Assembly (NCBI RefSeq): GCF_030161235.1
Contig: NZ_BSPW01000054.1
Coordinates: forward strand, 34,743-98,742
DNA from: Vibrio zhanjiangensis
Lineage (GTDB): Bacteria > Pseudomonadota > Gammaproteobacteria > Enterobacterales > Vibrionaceae
Direction: 5' to 3'
Length of the DNA stretch: 64,000 nucleotides
Part shown: positions 1 through 8,100 of the stretch, in pieces
Numbering within the stretch: position 1 is the first letter of the stretch
Layout: each line of letters starts with the position of its first letter
Notes under the pieces: generated by a model
Told to the model about the DNA's origin: nothing
Databases searched by the model: none
What the model saw: the letters and a program-made list of their open reading frames with translations, nothing else
Translations under genes and position numbers: made by a program

Positions 1-91
1 ACAAAGCGAACAAGAGCTGTTGTATTAGTCATTCAATAGATTAGATTTGGGGTTAATTAACGATACAAATTAGCCTAGACCTGACTTCTCA

Positions 92-131
92 CAGGATAAA
101 GATTTTCTCCATATCGAAAATCTCTATCCTG
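92..131. repeat. long inverted repeat over the stop codon of the FAH-family gene
   Basis: Two 16-base arms (92-107 and 116-131) pair at 15 of 16 positions around an 8-base spacer. The right arm contains the TAG stop of the neighbouring minus-strand gene. There is no clear T-run on either strand, so this is a strong mRNA hairpin rather than a textbook terminator; it may protect or end the transcript. Confidence 0.5.
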
Positions 132-738
132 CCACCCACTCTACTTCCAATACAATTTGGTCTTGGCAACTTAACCGTCCTAAGAATACGTCTCCCTGAT
201 GTACCACCCCGACACCTTGAGGCGTCCCTGTCATGACAATATCACCATCAACTAAACTTGTATAAGTTGCCAGCTCCTGCAAAATGGTTTGAGGGGAATA
301 AATCATGTCAGATACCGAACCTTTCTGAACTCGAACGCAATTGATAAATAATTCAATTTGCAAAGAGTCAACGTGAATTCCTTCTATCGCAATAAAGCGA
401 CTAAACACAGCAGATCCATCAAATGCCTTGGCGCGCTCCCATGGTAAACCGTTACTTTTCAATTCGGATTGCAGTTGGCGTTTAGTTAAATCCAAGCCCA
501 AGCCGACAGCGCAGAATTGCCCTCCATTGATCATAAAGCAAATCTCACCTTCGTAATGAAGCGGCTCCCCTTGGTATGAATTTAGCTGGGTAGTGATCGA
601 TGAAGGGGGTTTGTTAAACACTACCATATGATCAGGGACTGGATTATTTAATTCTTTAATATGATCAACATAATTTCGCCCCACACAAAGAATCTTTGTT
701 GGTTGGATACTTTTACTGCCAAATTTAACCGAGCCCAT
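124..738 (-). CDS. fumarylacetoacetate hydrolase (FAH) family protein
   Basis: This 204-residue protein has the compact single-domain form of the FAH superfamily, like YcgM-type acylpyruvase or oxaloacetate tautomerase/decarboxylase proteins. An early FCVGRNY-like motif (CVGRNYVDH) is followed by KPPSS, a metal-site acidic region around HYEGEICFMI, and the C-terminal DGDIVMTGTPQGVG motif that closes the active site. The family uses Mg/Mn to cleave C-C bonds or tautomerise small keto acids in the cytosol. Which substrate applies here cannot be read from the sequence. The gene stands alone, with its stop codon inside a strong hairpin. Confidence 0.85.
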   Translation of the reverse strand: MGSVKFGSKSIQPTKILCVGRNYVDHIKELNNPVPDHMVVFNKPPSSITTQLNSYQGEPLHYEGEICFMINGGQFCAVGLGLDLTKRQLQSELKSNGLPWERAKAFDGSAVFSRFIAIEGIHVDSLQIELFINCVRVQKGSVSDMIYSPQTILQELATYTSLVDGDIVMTGTPQGVGVVHQGDVFLGRLSCQDQIVLEVEWVAG

Positions 739-844
739 GCTTATTCCTTACCCTGAGTCACTATCCTAGATAGTAATTGAAATCAGTATAGAATCGACGC
801 AAACCAGAATAAACATTGAGCTTATGCACAAAGTTTATTGGGTA

Positions 845-879
845 ATAGAAAAGCGCCTAGTCAAAATTGAATAGGCGCT
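845..879 (-). terminator. intrinsic terminator of the porin gene
   Basis: AGCGCCTA (852-859) pairs perfectly with TAGGCGCT (872-879). Read on the minus strand the stem is followed by TTTTC. It sits about 37 bases beyond the porin stop codon. Confidence 0.75.
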
Positions 880-915
880 GACACAAATGCGTGTTAAGGC
901 AGTTGGATTACCGAA

Positions 916-1923
916 TTATAGGTAGTAACGCATACCAACGATCCACTTATCGTCATCTTCAGTGGAGCTGAAGTCATCACCTAGATCAATCTGATAAGCA
1001 GCAAAAGTGACAAAGCTTGGTGCTACGGTATACTCGAACTGAATCGCAGACTGGGTGTATAATGTGTACTTCCCTGCCTCATCATATGCTTCTTCATAGT
1101 TAACACTCATATTTAGACCATTGTCCATACCGTAAGCTAGTAGGCCTTCAATATGCGTTGTTTCTTTGTAGTTATTATAAAAGTATTCGTTAAAACCAAA
1201 TACTGCTGCGACATACACACCTGCACCATATGAACCATAATTTAGCGAGAAAATATGCGATGTTGCGTCTTGTGTGACATTTGCAACAGTAAATTCTTTT
1301 TCACCACCTGAGTAGGCATAACCCGCGCCAAAGCCCATCATCTGAGCACTAAGTGCCACTTGAAAACGAGCATCAGTTTTTAACACAATGCTAGTATGCT
1401 CACCTTGCCAACCAAGGCCAAAATTCACCATACCGTCATCGGCTAGTGCGAAGGATTTTCTATAACTCACCATACGGTCTGCACGGGCACCACCCATACG
1501 AGCTTGGTTTTCATATAAAAAGTCGTTCGCAAACGCGATTGGCATATCCGCAACACCGCCGACATCGTAATAAGGCGACCACTGAGTACCCACGACCATA
1601 CGGCCCATCTCTTCGTGGGTTAAACCAATGTAACCTAGACGGGTAGAGAAGGTTCTATCGCCTCCATCGAGATAATCCATCGCCCATTCACTTTTCATAT
1701 CAACAACTAATCCATTGCCAATATCTTGAGTGCCTGCAATGTTAAGACGCGGTGAAACTTGCTCTACTGCGACGTCGTCGTCTGAACCATATTCACCGAC
1801 ACCCACAGAGACGTGGCCGCCGATAGAAAGAGTTGTGCCTTCACTGTTGTAAACTTCTGCTGCAAAAGCGTTAGTACCACATGCTGTTGCCGCAACCAAA
1901 GCGGCTAATAATTTAATTTTCAT
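916..1923 (-). CDS. Gram-negative general porin
   Basis: 335 residues with a clear signal peptide (basic start, hydrophobic core, cleavage after AFA, mature protein from AEVYN). The rest alternates polar and aromatic residues as expected for a 16-strand outer-membrane beta-barrel. Typical porin phrases are visible: LGYIGL, the VGTQWSPYYD loop and a final strand ending in MRYYL. Most porins end in Phe, so the terminal Leu is a small departure. It should form trimeric channels for small solutes. It has its own terminator and a long (about 450-base) AT-rich upstream region, in keeping with regulated, strong expression. Confidence 0.88.
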   Translation of the reverse strand: MKIKLLAALVAATACGTNAFAAEVYNSEGTTLSIGGHVSVGVGEYGSDDDVAVEQVSPRLNIAGTQDIGNGLVVDMKSEWAMDYLDGGDRTFSTRLGYIGLTHEEMGRMVVGTQWSPYYDVGGVADMPIAFANDFLYENQARMGGARADRMVSYRKSFALADDGMVNFGLGWQGEHTSIVLKTDARFQVALSAQMMGFGAGYAYSGGEKEFTVANVTQDATSHIFSLNYGSYGAGVYVAAVFGFNEYFYNNYKETTHIEGLLAYGMDNGLNMSVNYEEAYDEAGKYTLYTQSAIQFEYTVAPSFVTFAAYQIDLGDDFSSTEDDDKWIVGMRYYL

Positions 1924-2370
1924 AATTTAACGTCCATATAGGGTTATAACCTTTGTTCACATAACACTCAGAAAACCAAGCTTTTTTCATGAACATTTAT
2001 AAAGTAGTACGAAAAAATCAAAAGTGAAGTGCAATAAATTTCATATTTGAGAGACATTTTGGCAACAGCTGAAGTAACAAAAATGTGATTAAATGTTAAG
2101 CAATTGAATATAATGAATTTTAGTCCCTAGTGACAATTTTGAAATGAATTACGATCAAGTTCACATTTTTTGAAATTAAATTGGAACTTTCTTAAAAAAA
2201 ATAAAAAGCCCTCTATCAATAAAAGGGTTTTGACTGCTTTTTTTACTATTTTAAAGCCAATATTACTGGTCAACCATCACCTTATTTGAACAATCTTATT
2301 CTTTATGGCGGGCAAATATCGGCAAGATTCTCACAACAACTTACCCCAATAAACCAACCCAACATAAAAT
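1924..2370. promoter_or_regulatory. AT-rich intergenic region upstream of the porin
   Basis: About 450 bases without a gene. The half nearest the porin is AT-rich and should hold its promoter and 5' leader, but I could not fix -35/-10 boxes with confidence. The other half contains the terminator of the two-component/biosynthetic gene train. Confidence 0.4.
2195..2231 (-). terminator. intrinsic terminator at the end of the two-component/biosynthetic gene train
   Basis: On the minus strand an AAAACCCT arm (2231-2224) pairs with AGGGCTTTT (2212-2204, one bulged base) and is followed by a long T-rich tract (TTTTTATTTTTTTT). It lies about 140 bases after the histidine-kinase stop codon and before the porin promoter region. 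Confidence 0.7.
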
Positions 2371-3831
2371 TTATATACTTGTAATAGAGCGTTCTTTATC
2401 ACGCTGAGTAGGTAGAGTAACAATAAATGCCAGACCCGGTTTTTGTGGTATCACAGAAATTGTACCGTTATGCAGCGCAATGACTCTTTCGACAATAGCC
2501 ATACCCAAACCGGCACCTTGCACCTTATTTTGGGTCTGCCTTGAACGAAAAAAGCGGTCAAAAATACGCTCAATATCCTCTTCACTCATTCCTCGGCCAC
2601 TATCGGATATAACGATTTTTACACTATCGCTAGTCGGAATTATTTCTGCCCATATACGTGTGCCTTCACCAGAATAACGAATAGCATTGTCAATCAAATT
2701 GCGAAAAAGACAATTTAAAAAGATATCATTACCTTGGATAAAATAAGAGTCTATCGCAGCATCGAACGTAATTTCTTGATCTTGTTTTAACGCCAAAGGA
2801 ACCAATTCTGCAATGACACAACGCAGTAAAGAAACGACGTCAACGGGTTTGTTCAAATCGACGATCAGGCCACTTTCTACTTTTGCTAAGGTAAGTAACT
2901 GCTCAATGGTCCGCTCAGAGCGAACAATACTCTGCTCTATTTGCTCCAAATCATGATTTTTCTCTTGCGCATTTTCGGTTTTGATAGCATTTTGAGCATT
3001 GAGTTTAATCACCGCTAACGGTGTGCGGAGTTCATGTGCCGCATCTTGATTAAAGCGTTTTTCTCTTTGCCAAGCCGCATCCACTTGATCAAACAAGAAG
3101 TTCAAACGCTTAACTAAGCCGTCTATTTCGGTCGGAACATCAGAGATGTTTACGTGAGAAAGGTTGTCTATCGATTTTTCAGAAATTTCCTTCTCTAAAC
3201 GACTAATAGGCGCAAAAAGATGGTAAGTAAATAAAACTAGTAGTAGACACAGCAGCGGCGTCGCTACCAATAAAGGAACAATCGCTGGCATCGCGATTTT
3301 ATTTTCAATTTTACCTCTCAGCTGCTTATCTTCACCCAGCCAAAGCCAAAGTAATTCGCCGGTTTTGGGCTGAGTTAACACCATAGTGATTCCTCGCCAA
3401 GTATTTCCCTGACTTTGATCCTTTATGTCATTGAGACCTGGCTGCCTCATCAATGATAAATCGACAGGTGGTGCGTTGGAAGATTGAGCTAGGACAGAGC
3501 CATGCCTATTCAACAGAAGATAGGCAAAATCATCTTTGAGTAACTTCTCTGATGACCATTGCTCTAGTTTATCCTCTGGTGAAGTCTTACTCTTAATCTG
3601 GGCCAACATGTCTTCCGGTGACATGTCTTGATTCTCACCAAGAACAGAAGGATCGGTCATCACCAACACCTTCAAAAAGCTTTCACTCAAATCTTCAAGA
3701 CGTGCATCATTGACATTATTAATGGCCTTTGAGGTATCAAAATAAACCCAAATTATAGACACAGTAATTACCGCCAAACACAGTTCAACGCTCACTGTTG
3801 CAACGCGTCGTTTTATCGATTTCAATTTCAT
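2371..3831 (-). CDS. two-component sensor histidine kinase (QseC/PmrB-like)
   Basis: Inner-membrane sensor of about 486 residues. An N-terminal membrane helix is followed by a periplasmic region, a second helix near residues 180-205, a HAMP-like linker, the phospho-acceptor H-box (HELRTPLA, His about 266) and a HATPase_c domain with N-box (NLIDNAIRYSG), G1 (DSGRGM) and G2 (GAGLGM). I prefer the ATG at 3831, 4 bases after the response-regulator stop. An upstream in-frame start at 3861 would overlap the regulator and add ten residues. It should phosphorylate the neighbouring regulator. Its signal is unknown; its place at the end of the biosynthetic train suggests control of, or response to, the product. 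Confidence 0.9.
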   Translation of the reverse strand: MKLKSIKRRVATVSVELCLAVITVSIIWVYFDTSKAINNVNDARLEDLSESFLKVLVMTDPSVLGENQDMSPEDMLAQIKSKTSPEDKLEQWSSEKLLKDDFAYLLLNRHGSVLAQSSNAPPVDLSLMRQPGLNDIKDQSQGNTWRGITMVLTQPKTGELLWLWLGEDKQLRGKIENKIAMPAIVPLLVATPLLCLLLVLFTYHLFAPISRLEKEISEKSIDNLSHVNISDVPTEIDGLVKRLNFLFDQVDAAWQREKRFNQDAAHELRTPLAVIKLNAQNAIKTENAQEKNHDLEQIEQSIVRSERTIEQLLTLAKVESGLIVDLNKPVDVVSLLRCVIAELVPLALKQDQEITFDAAIDSYFIQGNDIFLNCLFRNLIDNAIRYSGEGTRIWAEIIPTSDSVKIVISDSGRGMSEEDIERIFDRFFRSRQTQNKVQGAGLGMAIVERVIALHNGTISVIPQKPGLAFIVTLPTQRDKERSITSI

Positions 3832-3835
3832 ACTT

Positions 3836-4489
3836 CTATTGAATAATGTATCCCACACCACGGATATTTTTTATCGTATCTTTGGGCATTTTTTTTCTCA
3901 AATTGTGAATATGGACTTCAATCGAATTCAGTCCTGCGCTTTCATCCCATCCATGCATATTTTGTAGGATCTGTGTTTTACTCAGTACTCGTCCTGAATT
4001 TGTAATCAGGTAGAGCAGTATTTTAAATTCATTGGGTGTTAAATTAATGCACTCACCTGCGACTGCAACTTTGTGTGAATTTACCGAAACAGAGACATCA
4101 CCTATGACGATAGTATCATCCGCAATCCCAGCAGACCGTCTTATTAATGCTCCCATTCTGGCAAGTAATTCTTCAAGTTGAAATGGCTTTACTAAATAAT
4201 CATCCGCACCATGATTTAGCCCATAAACGCGGTCATTCAATTCATCCCTAGCACTGAGAATCAATATTGGTGTTTTATCGCCTTTGTCCCTCAAATCTTT
4301 GAGAACTTGTAACCCACTGATACCCGGTAAACCAATATCGAGAATAATCAGCAGAAAATCATCTGCTTGCAGAGCGTGTAAAGCACTCTCTCCAGAAGTA
4401 ACCCAGTCAGTGGTATAGTGATGTCTCGAAAGAGAAGCCGTAATGGCATTACCGAGCATAGGATCATCTTCAACAAGTAAAATACGCAT
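3836..4489 (-). CDS. OmpR-family response regulator (QseB/PmrA-like)
   Basis: 217 residues: receiver domain (about 1-120) with the acidic pocket EDD at 7-9, phospho-acceptor Asp51 (LDIGLPG), the conserved Thr/Ser and Lys positions (ILSARD, YLVKPF), then an OmpR-type winged-helix DNA-binding domain (about 130-217) with LTPNEFKILLYL and VHIHNLRKKM. It is the cognate partner of the kinase that follows 4 bases later. Domain order and length match QseB/PmrA regulators. Possible targets are the biosynthetic genes and exporter upstream, but no binding-site repeat was identified. Confidence 0.92.
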   Translation of the reverse strand: MRILLVEDDPMLGNAITASLSRHHYTTDWVTSGESALHALQADDFLLIILDIGLPGISGLQVLKDLRDKGDKTPILILSARDELNDRVYGLNHGADDYLVKPFQLEELLARMGALIRRSAGIADDTIVIGDVSVSVNSHKVAVAGECINLTPNEFKILLYLITNSGRVLSKTQILQNMHGWDESAGLNSIEVHIHNLRKKMPKDTIKNIRGVGYIIQ

Positions 4490-4582
4490 TTCATCCCCCT
4501 ACTTATTCAGAATCTAGCCAACAAAAAAGGCCGACACATGCCACCAACTTAATCTATCAGACTTAAAAAAGGTTTAAATTTT

Positions 4583-5197
4583 CTACGATTTTTTTTGTTT
4601 CGTTGCAACCACAGAAAACAGGTGCCAATTATGTGGTTCACCCTCGGAGGTTTGCCCTGAAACCTTGTGTTCTTGCCACTTTTCAACGTTAAAGTCTGCA
4701 AATATTGCTTTTAGCTTTTCTTCAGTAAAAACATTAACTTCTGGCCAAAATGCCTCTTTATCGTATTGTGCGCTCGCCATAGTATCCTCAGGCCCCAAGA
4801 AGGAACCACAAAATACGCCTTGATTTGGATTGAGCGAGCAACAAATATCAGACCACACTTTTTCAAACTGGCTAGGAGGGCAAAAAAACAAACTCGCATC
4901 GGCAACCACCAAAGAAGCTTCAGGGTAAATGTAAGAGCTAAAATCACTACATGACAAAAAGACTTTATCATCGCTGCCATAACGCTTTGCACAGCGTTTT
5001 ATGGACTCTTCTTCTACATCAAAGCCATAAACAGTGAAGCCTTTTGACCGCAGAAACGCAATATCTGAACCCGCCCCACAGCCACAATCGATAGCGATGC
5101 GCTCTCCATGTACAAGGTCAACAGCATAGCGTAGATCTTCTCTGACCTTACTGTTTTCTGTGGCATCATAATATGCTGATATTTCTTTACTGCTCAC
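4583..5197 (-). CDS. class I SAM-dependent methyltransferase
   Basis: 204 residues with a Rossmann-type methyltransferase fold. Motif I is IDCGCGAGSD (SAM binding), the acidic end of strand 2 is FDVEEESI, and motif II/III lies around SLVVADASLFFCPP. The overall form resembles small TehB-like or thiopurine-type methyltransferases with a minimal substrate-binding cap. It lies between the adaptor protein (134-base gap) and the response regulator (93-base gap), all on the same strand. It could methylate the natural product, be a self-protection enzyme, or be unrelated. Substrate is not predictable. Confidence 0.8.
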   Translation of the reverse strand: MSSKEISAYYDATENSKVREDLRYAVDLVHGERIAIDCGCGAGSDIAFLRSKGFTVYGFDVEEESIKRCAKRYGSDDKVFLSCSDFSSYIYPEASLVVADASLFFCPPSQFEKVWSDICCSLNPNQGVFCGSFLGPEDTMASAQYDKEAFWPEVNVFTEEKLKAIFADFNVEKWQEHKVSGQTSEGEPHNWHLFSVVATKQKKS

Positions 5198-5331
5198 TGC
5201 CTACTCCTTACAAATCAAAGTTATAGCATTTATTACCTTGTTTGTGAGTAATCAGTCAAGACATGAATTATCTTCCACCTATTGTCATAAGTAGTAGAAA
5301 ACGAGAAGCCAACTAAAGCGATTGATTAGGT

Positions 5332-6333
5332 TCAGCGAGTATCAACGGTCACAACAGCCGATAAACCGTTGTCGATCTCAACAGGTTGGTCAAAGATTAT
5401 CTTAACCGGCACTCTTTGTACTACTTTAGTGAAATTGCCCGTAGCATTGTCTGGCGGTAGCAAAGCAAAAGTTGATCCCGTTGCAGCAGAAAGGCTATCT
5501 ATTGTCGCCTCAAATGTCTTACCAGGATAGGCATCAATAGTGACATTGACTGGTTGCCCTTTATGCATGCGCGCCTTCTGGGTTTCTTTGAAATTTGCTA
5601 AAATCCATGGAGTACTATCGGAAACGATGCTCACCATTGATTGACCTTGTTGAACCATCATGCCAACTTGTAAATTTCGATTACTAATCACGCCATCTAT
5701 AGGAGCAAGAATTCGGGCATAACCTAGCTCTAACCTCGTCTGAGAAAGGCTCGCTTCAGCTTGAATAACCATTGCATTAGCTTGCTCGATTTCACTTTTC
5801 AACACCGACAACTTATCCTGCTGCGTTTTCAAACTCGCTTGCGCTTCGTAGTAAGCTGCTTCATCAACTTTGTAGGCTGATGCGCTATTATCCCTTTCTC
5901 CTTTTGATATGTAATTTTGCTTTTCCAATGCTTGATAACGTTTGTATTGTTCTAGCGAATATTGGTATTTCGCTTTTGCAGAGATGACCTTACTTTGGTA
6001 CTCCTCAATAGTACTTTTTTGCATCTGAAACGCAGCATCAGCATTAGACTGCTCTGCGCGACTTTGTGCCAAATTTGCCTGTGCTAATTTCTCCTTGATC
6101 AACAGCTCTCTATCATCAAGCTGTGCCAATACATCGCCTTTTTTAACTCTTTGATTATCATGAACAAAGACTTTTACCACCTCAGCATTTATCCGCGAAC
6201 TAACATGTGTAATATCAGTTTGAACATAGGCATTATCTGTCGTTTGAAAAAAGCGACCATAATAGTACCAATATGCACTGCCGACCAATACCAACATCAT
6301 CAGTGGAATCATAATCTTTATTATTTTTTTCAT
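5332..6333 (-). CDS. HlyD/EmrA-family membrane fusion protein of a tripartite exporter
   Basis: A single N-terminal membrane anchor (about residues 5-22) is followed by an EmrA-style split biotinyl-lipoyl domain (TDNAYVQTD near the start; RILAPIDGVISNRNLQVGMMVQQGQ later), a long alpha-helical hairpin rich in Ala/Gln/Glu (about 80-200) and beta-barrel regions. It should bridge the DHA2 pump encoded upstream in the same train to a TolC-like channel encoded elsewhere. I take the ATG at 6333; the longer reading frame begins with TTG at 6348 without a clear ribosome site. Its exporter partner lies two genes upstream rather than adjacent, which is unusual for emrAB pairs. Confidence 0.88.
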   Translation of the reverse strand: MKKIIKIMIPLMMLVLVGSAYWYYYGRFFQTTDNAYVQTDITHVSSRINAEVVKVFVHDNQRVKKGDVLAQLDDRELLIKEKLAQANLAQSRAEQSNADAAFQMQKSTIEEYQSKVISAKAKYQYSLEQYKRYQALEKQNYISKGERDNSASAYKVDEAAYYEAQASLKTQQDKLSVLKSEIEQANAMVIQAEASLSQTRLELGYARILAPIDGVISNRNLQVGMMVQQGQSMVSIVSDSTPWILANFKETQKARMHKGQPVNVTIDAYPGKTFEATIDSLSAATGSTFALLPPDNATGNFTKVVQRVPVKIIFDQPVEIDNGLSAVVTVDTR

Positions 6334-6367
6334 AACGTGACCAACCAATTAAAAAAGGCGCATAAAA

Positions 6368-7384
6368 CTAGATCCGGACTAATTGTTTACCGAAATGATT
6401 CCCTTCAAGCAAATCGACAAAAGCTTGGGGAGCATTTTCCAACCCTTCAGTTATCGTTTCACGAAACTTAAGCTTTCCAGCTTCAGCAGCTTCTGTCAGC
6501 CAACGAACAGAGCTGGCGTAATCATTGAGCCACTCTGTGACTAAGAAAAAGCGGTTTTCCGGAGCATTGGGTAAAGAGGAATAAAAACGTGATAACGCCG
6601 ATGCATCCACATCTTTCCCTTTGTTGTATAACGCGGCGCTACCACAAATTGGTACCCGAGCACCTTCATTCAGATGGCGGGCGACTATCGAAGATGTGCG
6701 CCCTCCAACATTCTCAAAATATATGTCAACGCCATCAGGACAAGCGTCTTCGATAGCCTCACTGAAGTTATCATCTTTATAGTTAACACACGCATCAAAG
6801 CCTAATTCATCGACAACATAACGACATTTTTCATCGCTGCCAGCAATCCCCACAACTCGGCAACCAAGCATTTTCCCAATTTGACCAGCGACTGATCCAA
6901 CTGCACCGGAAGCAGCAGAAACCACCATAGTTTCACCAGCTTTGGGCTTCGCTATCTTATACAATCCAAAGTAAGCCGCACGACCTGGTGTTCCGGCAAC
7001 ACTGAGAAATATTGTTGGCGATAAATGGGTATCAGGCAGACGGTTGATCAAAAAATCTTCGTCGTTAGTTACGTGATATTTCTGCCATCCCGAGAAGGTT
7101 GCAACAATATCACCCACCAAATATTTTGAGCTCTTGCTCTCAACCACCCTTGCAATGGTTTCTCCCTGAATGACTTCACCAAGACCTATGGGATCAACAT
7201 AAGCTGTCGTTTTATTAAGACGTGGACGAGTATAAGGGTCCATCGACAGCCACAAATTCTCAACCAAAATCTCCCCCTGCTGTAGCTCTCCAAGTGGCTT
7301 ATTTGATAAACGAAAGTTATCTACAGCAACAGCACCCTGAGGATGGCTATCAAGAACAATCGCCGGATTGACTAATTTATTCAT
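6368..7384 (-). CDS. NADPH-dependent MDR-family ene-reductase-like oxidoreductase (CurA/YncB-like)
   Basis: 338 residues, the length of zinc-independent medium-chain reductases of the leukotriene B4 12-hydroxydehydrogenase/CurA group. The N-terminal GroES-like domain has the group motif MDPYTRPR; the central Rossmann domain shows SAASGAVGSVAGQIGKMLG, VVGIAGS and YFENVGG. No structural-zinc cysteine cluster is visible. Relatives reduce the C=C bond of conjugated enones. A good ribosome site (AAGGGAAAC) precedes the ATG. It lies 19 bases from the adaptor gene and so is probably cotranscribed with it. Since the PKS has KR and DH but no enoylreductase domain, a trans-acting role is possible, but a general detoxifying role is equally open. 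Confidence 0.87.
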   Translation of the reverse strand: MNKLVNPAIVLDSHPQGAVAVDNFRLSNKPLGELQQGEILVENLWLSMDPYTRPRLNKTTAYVDPIGLGEVIQGETIARVVESKSSKYLVGDIVATFSGWQKYHVTNDEDFLINRLPDTHLSPTIFLSVAGTPGRAAYFGLYKIAKPKAGETMVVSAASGAVGSVAGQIGKMLGCRVVGIAGSDEKCRYVVDELGFDACVNYKDDNFSEAIEDACPDGVDIYFENVGGRTSSIVARHLNEGARVPICGSAALYNKGKDVDASALSRFYSSLPNAPENRFFLVTEWLNDYASSVRWLTEAAEAGKLKFRETITEGLENAPQAFVDLLEGNHFGKQLVRI

Positions 7385-7473
7385 ATTGTTTCCCTTTAAG
7401 TTTTTGGTTGTAAATAGTGATATAACGTCTGCCCATTGGTATCAACACCACTTAAAGTCATGAATCCTATACC

Positions 7474-8100
7474 TTAAGAGAGTTGATTAACTTTCTCCGA
7501 TGCCCAGCGATAACTAGGCCAATAAAAACTGAAACCGATCATGGCTAGCGTCAAAGGCCATGCACCGACAAACACAAAGTAATCAGTGTAATCCGGTAAA
7601 TCGTGTGAAAATTTAACTACGAGTATTGCTTTGACGGTATAGGCAATTATCCAAACTAGCGATATTTCCTGCCACACCTTGGCATATTGAGTCGTGCCGT
7701 ACACAGACAGCTGAGTCAGGCGAGGCAATGCATTTTCGGCTTGCGTTCGCACCACAGGTCGACCAATCAAAGAATAGAAACCAAATACCAAAATAATAGA
7801 CAGTGAACCACCAACAGAAAGTAACACGCTCTCTTGATTAATTCCGAAAAAACGATAGCCATGTAAATACAAATAATGAACGCTACCCGAAACTAAGATA
7901 AGCGCAATAATAGATAAAGAGCCAGAACGCTTACAAAACATCTCCAGCACTGCCGAATAACAAGCGGTAACAATTAACGCGAGTCCAGCGCCCAAAGTCC
8001 AGAAAATAGCATTATATATGATGATAGGAACAATAATCGTCAAACGAGCTTCAGAAGACAATAAATAGCTCCAAACACTCAATGCAGTTTTATTACTCAC
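7474..8100 (-). CDS. multi-pass membrane protein (VC0807-like) coupled to the exporter
   Basis: 208 residues with about six hydrophobic segments and no soluble domain. The pattern recalls the VC0807 / septation-protein-A-like group of small membrane proteins, whose function is not established. It starts with GTG that overlaps the TGA stop of the MFS exporter (GTGA), so it is translationally coupled to it. That coupling suggests it is an accessory of export or self-protection, but this is inference. A 90-base gap follows before the reductase gene. Confidence 0.65.
   Translation of the reverse strand: MSNKTALSVWSYLLSSEARLTIIVPIIIYNAIFWTLGAGLALIVTACYSAVLEMFCKRSGSLSIIALILVSGSVHYLYLHGYRFFGINQESVLLSVGGSLSIILVFGFYSLIGRPVVRTQAENALPRLTQLSVYGTTQYAKVWQEISLVWIIAYTVKAILVVKFSHDLPDYTDYFVFVGAWPLTLAMIGFSFYWPSYRWASEKVNQLS

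Noticed and set aside
4766..4992. Small frames on both strands inside the class I methyltransferase gene
   Set aside because: Shadows in other frames; the methyltransferase has clear SAM motifs in its own frame.
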